DNA from: an uncultured Collinsella sp.
Lineage (GTDB): Bacteria; Actinomycetota; Coriobacteriia; Coriobacteriales; Coriobacteriaceae
DNA length: 51,644 bases
NCBI GenBank assembly: GCA_958445065.1
Contig: CAUCQW010000017.1
Span: forward strand, 1-51,644
Reading direction: 5' to 3'
The notes beneath the pieces are model-generated. The model was not told where the DNA came from. It ran no database searches and saw nothing but the letters and a program-made list of their open reading frames with translations. This document shows positions 16,614 to 26,973 of the stretch, piece after piece (the first letter of the stretch is position 1; every line of letters begins with the position of its first letter). A program made the position numbers and the translations under genes.

Positions 16614-18186
16614 CTACAGCGGCAAGCCTTGGCCGAGCATGGCTATGGCGCTCATCAGGACCAGCATGCCGGCGGCGTAGGGCAGGACGGCGCCCAGGAG
16701 TTCGGCATCCTTACCGCGCACGAGCACGGCGGCAAGACCAATGGCGAGGGTCTGCGGCGAGATCATCTTACCGGCGGCGACGCCCAGGGCGTTCAACGCG
16801 ACCATCCAGTAGTCGCTCACACCCAGCGCAGTGGCAGCCTGGCTCTGAATGGGGCCAAACAGCATGCCCGAGGACGTGCCCGAGCCGGTCACAAACGCAC
16901 CGACTGCGCCGATCCACGAAGCCAGAATCGGGTACAGCCCACCGGCGACGGCGATGCAGAACGCGCTGATCGAAGAGATCATGCCCGCATAGCCCATCAC
17001 CTTGGCACAGCCCAGCACCGAAAGCATCGTGATCACCGTCGGCATCATCTGCTTCACAGTCGCGGCCAGCACCTCGCCCATCATGCGTGGCGAAGCACCC
17101 TGAATGGCACCGCCGACAAACGCGGCCAGGAAGATCCAAACACCCGGCGTGTTAATCCACGAAAACGTAAGCGTACCGGGGTTCTCGCCGCAATACACCT
17201 GCACGTGGCTTGCAAAGGGCGCAAGCGCGGCATGCACGGCGGGCACCAGGTTGGACGTACCCAGCAGCAGTACAAAAATCAGAATGAAGCACGACCAGGC
17301 CGAAAGCGCCGATTTAACGGTGAGCTGTTCGCCGGCCTCGATATTCATATGGAAGCGTGCGTCCAGATGCCCCGACTTCTCGGCACGCATGGCAAGCGCA
17401 GCTGTCAGCGCGAGCGAAACGATGGATCCTACGACCACGGCCAGCTCGGGGCCCACAAACATGGCAACGACCAGAGCCGCGCCGACAAACGACACGCCGG
17501 AGAGCAACGCCACGCCGGCAACACCGTGCAGACGCTCGCCCACACTCGCGGCATTGCCCTGGTCATCGGCAACACGGCCCGCAACCAGCACAATAAATAG
17601 CGGCATCACCACAAAGAACGGTGCGAGCTGCACCAGCTGAACGGTCGCTAGGTGAAGGGAATCCAAACCCACCAGGTCGGCAACGGACACCGTGGGGATG
17701 CCGATGGAGCCGTAGGGCGTGGGCACGCCGTTGGCCAGCAGGCAGATGAGCACGGCAGGCACGGCCTCAAAGCCCAGGCCCGCGAGCATGCCGGCGGGAA
17801 TGGCGACAGCGGTACCGAAGCCGGCCATGCCCTCCATAAAGCCACCGAAGCACCAAGCCACGAGCAGCGCCAGCAGACGGCGGTCGCTGCTGATGGAGGT
17901 GATCATGCTGCCGATCACGTCCATGGCGCCCGTACGAACGCACAGGTTATACGTGAACACCGCGGCGATGATCACCAGGACGATGGGCCACAGAGCCATC
18001 AAAAAAACCTTCGAGCGAGGCGGTCGCGATCTGCGCTGCCGGCAGGTGCCACCATGCGAAGGCAAGCAAGCACGAAAGGACAAACGATCCGATAGCGGCC
18101 TTCCAAGCTGGCCATTTAAAGCACAGCAGCATCACGACCAGCCAAATAATCGGCACAAGAGCCAGTAAGAATGCGGCGACGTCCAT
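16614..18186 (-). pseudogene. lctP: L-lactate permease (LctP/LldP family), frameshifted
   Basis: The gene encodes a roughly 523-residue, 12-14-segment LctP-type lactate/H+ symporter if one base is removed. The N-terminal part starts at ATG 18186 (AAGGAG 9 nt upstream) and reads through ATASLEG. It then leaves frame inside a run of seven T (18001-18007), so the product is only 79 residues. With six T the frame continues as EGFLMALWPIV and matches the family to the stop at 16614. The 3' part has its own ATG at 17999 with GAAGG 8 nt upstream, so a separate 461-residue fragment could be made. The cause could be true mutation, slippage-based switching or a sequencing error. Confidence 0.9.
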
Positions 18187-18290
18187 AGGTAGAAGCTCCT
18201 TGGTACCGCGTGGGCGGCATCGGGGGTGTCACAAAACTTCAACAGGATACCGCACGTTTACCGACAAATTACAGCCGCCCGCCGAAATTA

Positions 18291-18307
18291 TTGAACAATC
18301 CGTTCAA
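18291..18307. promoter_or_regulatory. Dyad TTGAAC-N5-GTTCAA, possible operator
   Basis: A perfect 6-bp inverted repeat with a 5-nt spacer lies in the divergent promoter region between the lactate permease and the flippase. The shape suits a dimeric repressor. TATACT (18333-18338) is a possible -10 box for the flippase gene. Confidence 0.35.
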
Positions 18308-18366
18308 AAACACGAGCGAACACCGTCGCGTCTATACTAAAGCGCAGCAATAGAAAGGACTCCGCT

Positions 18367-19941
18367 TTGAGTATCACGCCCCTCGATAGCATCCGCCGCG
18401 CCATCGCCCGTCACAACGGCGTCTCCGACCCCACCGTATCGGGCGGGGCACCCAGCCAGGGCGGTCGCATCGAGAACGGCCTGTTCCCGGCCTCGCACAC
18501 CGCCGAGGAGCTCGCTCGCATCCAGGAGCTGAGCCAGCGCAACGCCGGCGGGCCCGATAGCAGCCAAGCCACACGTCGTCGGCGCGAACGCGATCGGGAG
18601 CCCGGCCCCGTTCGCCGCATGGTCAACGCTTGGTGGAACCGTCTGCTCGGCGCCGTCTACGGCGGCGGCTTCTCCATGCAGGAAGCGGAATACGAGGAGC
18701 ACGCCACCAGTCGCGACTATCTTTGGAACACCCTCGGCACCGCCGTGTGGGGCTTGGCGTTTCCACTGCTCACCATCGTGTCTACGCAGCTCGTGGGAGC
18801 AGAAGAAGCAGGCAAATTCTCCATCGCCTTTGTCACCGGCACGCTCATCATGATCGCGTGCAACTATGGCGTGCGCAATTTTCAGGTCTCGGACATCGAC
18901 GAAACGACGTCCTTTGCCTCCTACCAGCTCAACCGCTGGCTTTGCGGAGCGCTCGCCCTAGGCTGCGGCCTCATGTACAGCAGCGCCCGCGGCTATGACG
19001 CGCAGATGGCGACGATCGGCCTGGGCGTCTACCTGTATAAGGTGATAGACGGCGTCGCCGACGTGTACGAAGGCCGCCTGCAGCAGGCCGACAAGCTCTA
19101 CTTGGCTGGCATGAGCCAAACGCTACGCTCCGTCGGCGTCATCGCGGTCTTCAGCGTGGCGCTGCTCCTCACGCGCAGCATGCCCATCGCGGCCATGGCC
19201 ATGGGCGTCACCGCGATCGCCTCGCTCGTGCTGGTCACCGCGCCGCTTGCCCTGCTCGAGACCGAAAAATCGCGCCGCGTGAGCCTGCGCGAGGTCGGCC
19301 ACCTGTTTGTCCAGTGCGCTCCACTCTTTGGCGCGCTATTCCTGTTCAACCTTATCGAGAGCATGCCCAAGTTTGTGATGGAAGGCACACTGGCCTATAA
19401 ATACCAGCTGTACTTTAATGCCCTCTTTTTTCCAGCTCAGGCTATTCTGTTGAGCATTGGATTTGTCTATAAACCGCAGCTCCTGCGCTTGTCGAGCATT
19501 TGGGCTAATCCTCGCAAGCGTCGTCGCTTTGACCTGATTATTGTTGCCGTTATGGCGCTGATCGTGGTCATCACCGGCGCGTGCGCCGCATTTATGGCAG
19601 GTCCCGGTATTCCCCTCATGAGCTTTATGTACGGTCTCAGCTTTGAACGCTACCGTACGCTGGCGCTGCTGATGGTCGTCGCCGGCGGCGTCACCGCGGC
19701 CATCGACTTTATCTACGCCATCATCACGGTGCTGCGCCACGCCGGCGACGTCACCAAGGTCTACCTGATTTGTTTTGCCGCGAGCGTGGTACTGCCGGTG
19801 ATTCTAATCAATCTGCTCGGCCTGATGGGCGCCGTCGTAAGCTACCTAGCCATCATGGCCCTGCTGCTGGTACTGTTGGTTATCGAGTACGCCCACATCC
19901 GCCAACGCATAGAGAGGGACCGGAATCCGTACGGCGCCTAA
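18367..19941 (+). CDS. Wzx-like polysaccharide flippase (MOP superfamily)
   Basis: The 524-residue protein has a charged cytoplasmic N-terminus of about 85 residues (rich in Arg, disordered), then roughly 12-14 hydrophobic segments typical of lipid-linked oligosaccharide flippases. The family moves undecaprenyl-linked glycans across the membrane. The match is by membrane layout and the YNTLGTAVWGLAFPLLTIV-type first helix, so the exact substrate is unknown. The start codon is TTG at 18367, with GAAAGGA 7 nt upstream; no ATG with a ribosome binding site is near. No glycosyltransferase genes adjoin it. Confidence 0.75.
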   Translation: MSITPLDSIRRAIARHNGVSDPTVSGGAPSQGGRIENGLFPASHTAEELARIQELSQRNAGGPDSSQATRRRRERDREPGPVRRMVNAWWNRLLGAVYGGGFSMQEAEYEEHATSRDYLWNTLGTAVWGLAFPLLTIVSTQLVGAEEAGKFSIAFVTGTLIMIACNYGVRNFQVSDIDETTSFASYQLNRWLCGALALGCGLMYSSARGYDAQMATIGLGVYLYKVIDGVADVYEGRLQQADKLYLAGMSQTLRSVGVIAVFSVALLLTRSMPIAAMAMGVTAIASLVLVTAPLALLETEKSRRVSLREVGHLFVQCAPLFGALFLFNLIESMPKFVMEGTLAYKYQLYFNALFFPAQAILLSIGFVYKPQLLRLSSIWANPRKRRRFDLIIVAVMALIVVITGACAAFMAGPGIPLMSFMYGLSFERYRTLALLMVVAGGVTAAIDFIYAIITVLRHAGDVTKVYLICFAASVVLPVILINLLGLMGAVVSYLAIMALLLVLLVIEYAHIRQRIERDRNPYGA

Positions 19942-20022
19942 TTGCGGCGATGGGAGCAGCTAATTTGCGGTGGAATCACCCCGGCTGGGGTCACATTGCG
20001 AACAATATTCATCACGCAAAAC

Positions 20023-20143
20023 TAAGTGAGTAGACTTTTACCGAATCTCCGACCACACCAACAGAGCACAAGTCTGTGACCTGCGGTTTTATTGAGGCAA
20101 ATATGTTGGGTGCTCGGCATTTCCAAAAAAGTCTACTCACTTA
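20023..20143. repeat. 121-nt element with 17-bp perfect terminal inverted repeats
   Basis: TAAGTGAGTAGACTTTT at 20023-20039 is exactly complementary to AAAAGTCTACTCACTTA at 20127-20143. The interior is AT-richer than its surroundings and contains weaker pairing (CACCAACA with TGTTGGGTG; CCGA with TCGG), so the whole can fold as one long hairpin. No target-site duplication is obvious. It could be a MITE-like element or a structured RNA. Confidence 0.75.
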
Positions 20144-20160
20144 GCCAGCGGGCAGCCAAA

Positions 20161-20191
20161 TGATTATTTAATCCCCGTCCCAGAGAAATCA
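20161..20191. repeat. Family 3 palindrome (AATCCCCGTCCCA core)
   Basis: TGATTATTTAATCCCCGTCCC runs into AGAGAAATCA; the ends pair and the core equals that at 7412-7446. Confidence 0.7.
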
Positions 20192-20258
20192 ATTAGCGGG
20201 CAGAAGGGCAAAAGTAGTCAAAAAAGCCCCGTCCCAAATTAGCTACCCCTTGCACCGA

Positions 20259-21098
20259 TTATTCGCCCGGGTTGATGTTCGCGTAGAACTCCGCCCCGTC
20301 GTCCAGGCGCAGGATGCCCACGCGACCGAACTCGGAGCCGGTGGCGGCAGCGCAGTCGATGTCGATGCGATCGGGCACACCGGCGGCATCCTCGCCGCCC
20401 AGGCGCACGATCTGCCCGCGGCCCGACTCCTCATCGAGCCCCGCAAGACCACCGACCTCGCAATAACGCCCGAGCGACACCGTTGGCGTGTGACCGCTCA
20501 CCACGACCGGACCCTTGCCCTCGGCAGAAAGCAGCCCGGTCGGCACATCCCAATAGCCGTGACGAATCCACAGCAGGTCATCGGACGACTGCACTGCGAG
20601 CATCTGCTGCAGCAGCTCGCGATCAGCACCCACCGCTCCGACGCCATCGGCACAATCGACACCATGCTCAAGCAAAAACGCACGCGCCGCCTCGGTCTGA
20701 ATGCCGGCGTGCACCAGCAGGTACGGCCGCTCGGCAGTCTCGACCACCGCGTAGAGCGGCAGCGCGGCCATCCATCGCACGAGCTCCTCGTATGCCTCAA
20801 ATTCCATGTCGTTGAGCTGCTCGCGCGTCGTCCAGCCACCGTTGATATCCCAGGTCTCGGCATCGAGCGGATCCTGGCCAATGATGGCATCGAGCATGAT
20901 CTGCTCGTGATTGCCCTTGAGCACGCGGGCGTTGGGCAGCGAGCGCACGAGCTTAATAACACCGACCGGATCGGGCCCGCGATCGATCATGTCGCCCAGC
21001 ACGTACAGTGTGTCGTCGGACGTCAACGAGATCTTAGACAGGGCCTCGTCAAGCGCACGCACGTGCCCGTGAGCGTCAGATGTCACATAGATCGCCAT
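20259..21098 (-). CDS. Metallophosphoesterase (ApaH/PrpE-like)
   Basis: The 279-residue protein has the calcineurin-type metal motifs in order: D8-x-H10 (SDAHGH), GDMIDRG (35-41), GNHE (62-65), a His in VHAG (about 129-132) and SGHTP further on. Such enzymes hydrolyse diadenosine polyphosphates or phosphoproteins using two metal ions; which applies cannot be decided. The ATG at 21098 has AAGGAG upstream. It stands alone between the repeat cluster and the divergent antiporter gene. Confidence 0.9.
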   Translation of the reverse strand: MAIYVTSDAHGHVRALDEALSKISLTSDDTLYVLGDMIDRGPDPVGVIKLVRSLPNARVLKGNHEQIMLDAIIGQDPLDAETWDINGGWTTREQLNDMEFEAYEELVRWMAALPLYAVVETAERPYLLVHAGIQTEAARAFLLEHGVDCADGVGAVGADRELLQQMLAVQSSDDLLWIRHGYWDVPTGLLSAEGKGPVVVSGHTPTVSLGRYCEVGGLAGLDEESGRGQIVRLGGEDAAGVPDRIDIDCAAATGSEFGRVGILRLDDGAEFYANINPGE

Positions 21099-21351
21099 GG
21101 TACGCCTCTCCTTGCATTGCGGCCGAAGCCCGGTGCCGCAACTAAAACTTCAAGTTGAACTTAAACGTTACCCATTGTACTCCGTTGCAATAAAGCTGGA
21201 AAGGGTTTCCGAGCAGAGGCAAAGACGGCAGCCGTCTATGACGATATCGCGCACGCCCGCAATCCAACCCCATAAACCCACCATCTTTGGGTACAAATAA
21301 CCGCAGACAACTGACCGTGCCACGCCAACCACTCAGGAGCGGACACCATCT

Positions 21352-22953
21352 ATGAACCAGATCCTTCTCTTTATCGGCCTCGTCATCATTTTGTGCCTGA
21401 CCATCAAACCCGTCGGCAAAAAACTCCCCTTCCCCACCCTGCTCATCTTTATCGCGCTCGGCATGCTGTTGGGCGTCAACGGCCCGGCGCATATCGACTT
21501 TAGCGACTACGCGCTCACCGAAACCGTCTGCAGCACGGCGCTGCTGTTCATCATGTTCTACGGCGGCTTTAACACCAACATCGACCGCGCCAAGCCCGTC
21601 GCCGTGCCCGCGGTGCTGCTGAGCACGCTCGGCGTCGTCATCACTGCCGGCATCACCGGCGTATTCGCCCACTTTGTGCTGGGTTTCGACTGGATCGGCG
21701 GCCTGCTGCTGGGATCGGTCGTGGCGTCCACCGACGCGGCCAGCGTCTTTAGCGTTCTGCGCGAGCACAGCCTTTCGCTGAGGGGCGGCACCGACTCGCT
21801 GCTCGAGGTCGAATCGGGCTCCAACGACCCCGTCGCCTACATGCTCACCGCTGTGCTCGCTACACTCGCGGCCGGCGGCGACATCAACATTCCCGCACTG
21901 CTGGCCAAGCAGATTATCCTGGGCGTGGGCCTGGGCCTTGCCATCGGCTGGGCGGCGGGCCGCCTGATTGAACGCGCGCACGCAACGGCCAAGGACGCGC
22001 AGACCATCTTTTTGTTCGCCGTGGCCATCGTCGCCTACGCGCTGCCGAGCTACCTGGGCGGCAACGGCTTTTTGGCTGTATACCTGGCCGGCATTGTGCT
22101 GGGTGCCAGCGACATCACCGGCAAAGTCGAGATGGCGCACTTCTTTGACACCCTCACCGAGATGGCAGAGATGACCATCTTCTTTTTGCTGGGCCTGCTC
22201 GTTACACCCGCACGCCTGCCGCAAATGCTGCTACCGGGCCTGGCACTCATGGCGTTTATGCTCTTTGCGAGCCGCCCCATCGCCGTAGGCATGCTGCTGG
22301 CGCCGTTTAGGACGAACCCTCGCCAGGTTGCGCTCGTAAGCTGGGCGGGTCTGCGCGGAGCAGCTTCGGTCGTCTTTAGTCTCTTTGCCGTGGTGGCCGG
22401 CGTTCCCGGCGGACACGACCTATTTGACCTGGTGTTTGTGATTGCCGTGTCGAGCATTGTGGTGCAGGGCTCGCTTCTGCCGGCGGTGGCGAAGAAGCTC
22501 GATATGATCGATGCGACCGGCGACGTGCGCCGCACCTTTAACGACTACCGCGACGAGGACGGCATGTCGTTTGTAAAGCTCAAGGTGGGCGCTGGACATC
22601 CGTTTGCCGGACGCTCGCTCGCGGACATTGGCAGCGCCACAGATATGCTCGTGGTCCTGGTGCTGCGCGACGGCGCGCACCCGGTGCTGCCCAACGGCGA
22701 TACCGTCATCGAGGAAGGCGATCTGCTGGTGATGGCCGCACCGACGTTCGAAGAGCGTGCCGAAGTTACGCTGCGCGAGGTCACTGTGACGCCCCACGGT
22801 CGCCTGGCCGGCCAGCGTCTTCGCGATGTGCCGCAAGGCAAGCATCCCTTTATCGTCGTGATGCTCAAACGCGACGGCCAGACGATCATCCCCGACGGCA
22901 ACACCCTAATATACGCCGGCGACGAAGCCGTCATCGCCACGCTGGCGTCGTAG
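21352..22953 (+). CDS. CPA1-type K+(Na+)/H+ antiporter with RCK-C domains (NhaP2/CvrA-like)
   Basis: The 533-residue protein has a 12-13-helix Na_H_exchanger domain (to about residue 390) with the ion-site segment SVVASTDAASVFSVL and ESGSNDPVAYML. Two C-terminal TrkA_C/RCK_C-like modules follow (about 405-470 and 475-533, e.g. LADIGSATDMLVVLVLRDG and LRDVPQGKHPFIVVMLKRD). Such antiporters export K+ or Na+ for protons and are gated by ligands of the RCK_C module. The ribosome binding site AGGAG is 12 nt from the ATG, longer than usual. No riboswitch could be recognised in the 250-bp leader; only a small AGACGGC/GCCGTCT hairpin is present. Confidence 0.9.
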   Translation: MNQILLFIGLVIILCLTIKPVGKKLPFPTLLIFIALGMLLGVNGPAHIDFSDYALTETVCSTALLFIMFYGGFNTNIDRAKPVAVPAVLLSTLGVVITAGITGVFAHFVLGFDWIGGLLLGSVVASTDAASVFSVLREHSLSLRGGTDSLLEVESGSNDPVAYMLTAVLATLAAGGDINIPALLAKQIILGVGLGLAIGWAAGRLIERAHATAKDAQTIFLFAVAIVAYALPSYLGGNGFLAVYLAGIVLGASDITGKVEMAHFFDTLTEMAEMTIFFLLGLLVTPARLPQMLLPGLALMAFMLFASRPIAVGMLLAPFRTNPRQVALVSWAGLRGAASVVFSLFAVVAGVPGGHDLFDLVFVIAVSSIVVQGSLLPAVAKKLDMIDATGDVRRTFNDYRDEDGMSFVKLKVGAGHPFAGRSLADIGSATDMLVVLVLRDGAHPVLPNGDTVIEEGDLLVMAAPTFEERAEVTLREVTVTPHGRLAGQRLRDVPQGKHPFIVVMLKRDGQTIIPDGNTLIYAGDEAVIATLAS

Positions 22954-22962
22954 TGACCAGGA

Positions 22963-22978
22963 GGTAGCTAATTTGCGG
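22963..22978. repeat. Family 4 edge (GGTAGCTAATTTGCGG)
   Basis: This matches the repeat edge at 19960-19970 and, inverted, the AAATTAGCTACC edges at 20238 and the related TTTTAGCTACC at 49390. It begins just after the antiporter stop codon. Confidence 0.55.
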
Positions 22979-23045
22979 CGAAGAGATCAAGCGCCTAGAG
23001 AACCTCATGCCTTCGCTCGCAGATTTGGATTTGCCTGAGGAGTAA
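22979..23045 (+). pseudogene. Possible 3' relic of a coding gene
   Basis: The frame ending in TAA at 23043 reads EEIKRLENLMPSLADLDLPEE, an amphipathic acidic tail that looks like a real protein C-terminus. It has no start codon with a ribosome binding site and is cut on its 5' side by a repeat edge. I cannot name the parent gene. Confidence 0.3.
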
Positions 23046-23179
23046 AGCACCCCTCCCCCATGTAACCATCCTGTAAATCATAGCGGCGCACTCGAGTTTT
23101 ACCGTGATGCGGTCGCGCCTGGCGCTCCACTGTGCTAAAGTATCCCGAACGTTCAAACGACTACGAGGGGAACTAGAAG

Positions 23180-24304
<1,125 letters not shown>

Positions 24305-24374
24305 CCCGCAACGCGCGGGCCGACCAGCCACTTCAAACCACCTGTTTAAACCAAACCTGCTAAGGAGTTTTTCC

Positions 24375-25538
24375 ATGCGTAAGATTAAGACCATCGACGA
24401 CATCACTAAAGACGGCAAAGTCGAGTTTGGCGAGGGCTACGAGTTTGTGGGCACCGCCGAGGAGGCCGACGCCATCCTGATGCGCTCGACCGACCTGCAC
24501 GGCTACGAGCTGCCCGAGGGCATCCGCGCCATCGCCCGCTGCGGCGCCGGCGTCAATAACATCCCCGTCGAGGAGTACGCCAAAAAGGGCGTCGTCGTCT
24601 TTAACTCCCCCGGTGCCAACAGCAACGCCGTCAAGGAGCTCGTCCTGGGCATGCTGGTGCTCTCGAGCCGCGGCGTGGTGCAGTCGATGAATTGGGTGCG
24701 CGACAACGCCGACGACCCCGAGATTCAGGTCGACGCCGAAAAGGCCAAGAAGGCCTTTGTGGGCCGCGAGCTCAAGGGCAAGCGCATCGGCGTTATCGGT
24801 CTGGGCAACGTGGGCTCCAAGGTCGCCAACGCCTGCGTCGATCTGGGCATGGATGTCTACGGCTACGATCCGTTCATTTCCGTCGAGCACGCGTGGGTGC
24901 TGAGCCGCGAGGTGCAGCGCGTGGGCACGCTCGAGGACCTCTGCCGCGGCTGCGACTACCTCACCGTGCACGTGCCCAGCAAGGCAGACACCATCGGCAT
25001 GATCAGCACCGAGCAGATTAACCTGCTGGCGCCCGACGCCGTGCTCATCAACTACGCGCGCGAAACCATCATTGACGAGGACGCCGTCGACGCTGCCCTG
25101 CGTGAGGGCAAGCTCAGCTGGTTTAGCTGCGACTTTGCCACGCCCAAGACCGTCAAGATGCCCAATACGTTTATCACCACTCACTCGGGCGCCGGCACTG
25201 GCGAGGCCGAGGCCAACTGTGCCGACATGGCCATCAGCGAGCTCAAGGATTACCTGGAGAACGGCAACATCGCACACAGCGTCAACTACCCCGCCTGCAG
25301 CATGGGCAAGGCGCGCGCCGCGAGCCGCATCGCCTGCCTGCACGCCAACGTGCCCAACATGATCGGCCAGATCACCGCAATCCTGGCCAAGGACAACGCC
25401 AACGTGCAGCGTATGACCAACGAGTCCGCCGGCGAGAACGCCTACACCATGTTCGACACCGACGAGCACCTGGACAGCAGCACCATCGAGGCGCTCAAGC
25501 AAATTCCGTCGATGTATCGCGTGCGCGTGATCAAATAG
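24375..25538 (+). CDS. serA: D-3-phosphoglycerate dehydrogenase
   Basis: SerA oxidises 3-phosphoglycerate with NAD+, opening the serine pathway. The 387-residue protein has the NAD-binding GVIGLGNVGSKVA motif, the catalytic Arg in INYARE and the His in THSGAGTGEAE. The last 70 or so residues (IACLHANVPNMIGQITAIL onward) form an ACT domain, the usual site for serine feedback. The first domain is short, beginning IKTIDDI, as in the compact SerA type common in anaerobes. AAGGAG lies upstream of the ATG at 24375. Confidence 0.96.
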   Translation: MRKIKTIDDITKDGKVEFGEGYEFVGTAEEADAILMRSTDLHGYELPEGIRAIARCGAGVNNIPVEEYAKKGVVVFNSPGANSNAVKELVLGMLVLSSRGVVQSMNWVRDNADDPEIQVDAEKAKKAFVGRELKGKRIGVIGLGNVGSKVANACVDLGMDVYGYDPFISVEHAWVLSREVQRVGTLEDLCRGCDYLTVHVPSKADTIGMISTEQINLLAPDAVLINYARETIIDEDAVDAALREGKLSWFSCDFATPKTVKMPNTFITTHSGAGTGEAEANCADMAISELKDYLENGNIAHSVNYPACSMGKARAASRIACLHANVPNMIGQITAILAKDNANVQRMTNESAGENAYTMFDTDEHLDSSTIEALKQIPSMYRVRVIK

Positions 25539-25550
25539 CGCCGGCTGATC

Positions 25551-25583
25551 TGACGGGCAGTTCCCCATGTGGCCTGCCCGTCA
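25551..25583. repeat. Hairpin just after serA
   Basis: TGACGGGCA (25551-25559) pairs with TGCCCGTCA (25575-25583). There is no T-run; the proper terminator follows at 25601. Confidence 0.6.
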
Positions 25584-25600
25584 CTGACATTGAATGCCCG

Positions 25601-25635
25601 CGGGGCGCCTTTCGCACGAGAGGCGCCCCGTTTTT
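25601..25635 (+). terminator. Terminator of serCA
   Basis: CGGGGCGCCT (25601-25610) pairs perfectly with AGGCGCCCCG (25621-25630), followed by TTTTT. Confidence 0.93.
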
Positions 25636-25713
25636 GTGAGCGCTCCATTAAATGCACCGAGCCGCTTCTTGGCATACAATCTGTATGTTGACCTAACTAT
25701 CTGTGAGGTGCCT

Positions 25714-26934
25714 ATGGTTGATACAGATTTTGCTTGGCGGCTTACGCAAGGACTCGTGCGGATCGACAGCTCAGACCCGGGTGCGTATGAGGACGAGATT
25801 GAGCGCTATATCAAAGCGTTGGTTGAGGAACGGTTGGCGCAGCTGAGCCATCCGGTACTCCATGCCGTGCAGGTTGAGGAACTCGAGGTGCTGCCCGGGC
25901 GCCGCAACCTTATGGTCACCGTGCCGGGACTGAGCGACGAGCCACGACTCGTCTATATCTGCCATATGGATACCGTTACGCTGGGCGATGGCTGGGACGC
26001 GGACATTCCGCCGCTCGGGACGGTTGTGCGCGACGGCAAGCTCTATGGCCGCGGTGCCTGCGATATGAAGGGTGGCCTGGCCTGCGCCATTGCCGCACTG
26101 GTCCATACGCTCGAGCGCGTGGCGACGGATGGCGCGCTGCCCCGCCGCGGCTTTTCGCTCATCTGCTCGGTCGACGAGGAAGACTTTATGCGAGGCTCCG
26201 AGGCAGCCATCGATGCCGGCTGGGTCGGTTCGCGCGAATGGGTGCTGGATACCGAGCCCACCGACGGACAGATTCAAGTGGCGCACAAGGGGCGTACGTG
26301 GTTCGAGATTGAAATGGCTGGCGTGACAGCGCATGCGAGCCAGCCCTGGAAGGGCGCGGATGCCGTCGCCGCCATGGCCGAGGTCGTGTGCTCGCTTCGC
26401 CGCGCATTTGCGGCGCTGCCCGTGCATAATGAGCTGGGGCCTTCGACCATCACGTTTGGCCAAATCGAGGGCGGATATCGCCCCTACGTCGTACCCGACC
26501 GCGCCAAAGTCTGGGTCGACATGCGCCTGACCCCGCCGACCGATACGGCCGCCGCGACGCGCATGGTAGAGCAGGCCATCGCCGTCGCCGAAGCCGCCGT
26601 TCCCGGTTGCCATGGCAGCTACACCGTGACGGGCGACCGCCCCGCCATCGAGCGCGACCCGAACTCTCCCCTTCTAGCAGCGCTCAAGCGTGCCGCCGAT
26701 GACGTGACGGACGCGGACACGACCGTCGGCTTCTTTACCGGCTACACCGACACCGCCGTCATTGCCGGCAAGACAGGTAACCGCAATTGCATGAGCTACG
26801 GTCCCGGGTCGCTCGCGCTCGCGCACAAGCCCAACGAATATGTGCCCCACGCCGATATCGTTCGTTGTCAGCAGGTGCTAATCGCGCTCGCCGATAACGT
26901 GCTCTGGGACGCGAGCGGCCAAGTTGGGGCATAA
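25714..26934 (+). CDS. M20 family metallopeptidase (ArgE/DapE-like)
   Basis: The 406-residue protein carries the two-metal M20 motifs: HMDTV (84-88), GRGACDMKGG (112-121) with the bridging Asp, the catalytic D154-E155-E156 in SVDEEDF, and a C-terminal His in LAHKPNEYVPH. The insert dimerisation domain starts near GRTWFEIEMAGVTAHAS. Members deacylate amino acids or hydrolyse dipeptides; the substrate is open. The ATG at 25714 has GAGGTG 4 nt upstream. The codons before it run through the serCA terminator. A DUF1015-like gene follows 39 bp downstream and is probably cotranscribed. Confidence 0.9.
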   Translation: MVDTDFAWRLTQGLVRIDSSDPGAYEDEIERYIKALVEERLAQLSHPVLHAVQVEELEVLPGRRNLMVTVPGLSDEPRLVYICHMDTVTLGDGWDADIPPLGTVVRDGKLYGRGACDMKGGLACAIAALVHTLERVATDGALPRRGFSLICSVDEEDFMRGSEAAIDAGWVGSREWVLDTEPTDGQIQVAHKGRTWFEIEMAGVTAHASQPWKGADAVAAMAEVVCSLRRAFAALPVHNELGPSTITFGQIEGGYRPYVVPDRAKVWVDMRLTPPTDTAAATRMVEQAIAVAEAAVPGCHGSYTVTGDRPAIERDPNSPLLAALKRAADDVTDADTTVGFFTGYTDTAVIAGKTGNRNCMSYGPGSLALAHKPNEYVPHADIVRCQQVLIALADNVLWDASGQVGA

Positions 26935-26973
26935 TAAGCCGTGAACAAACCGACTCGTGCGTTAGGACCGCCC

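Larger units (their letters stand above)
19942..20258. other. Intergenic repeat cluster between flippase and phosphoesterase
   Basis: No gene is visible. It holds a TAGCTAATTTGCGGTGG-type repeat edge (about 19957-19976) with hairpin ACCCC/GGGGT, a 121-nt element with 17-bp inverted ends (20023-20143), a family 3 palindrome (20161-20191) and a CCCCGTCCCAAATTAGCTACC edge (20229-20249). Confidence 0.7.

Noticed and set aside
21099..21351. Riboswitch (for example c-di-AMP or K+-related) ahead of the antiporter
   Set aside because: No conserved riboswitch core was recognised; only a short AGACGGC/GCCGTCT hairpin.
24360..25568. 402-codon open frame antisense to serA
   Set aside because: A shadow of serA in high-GC DNA; no domain and no ribosome binding site.
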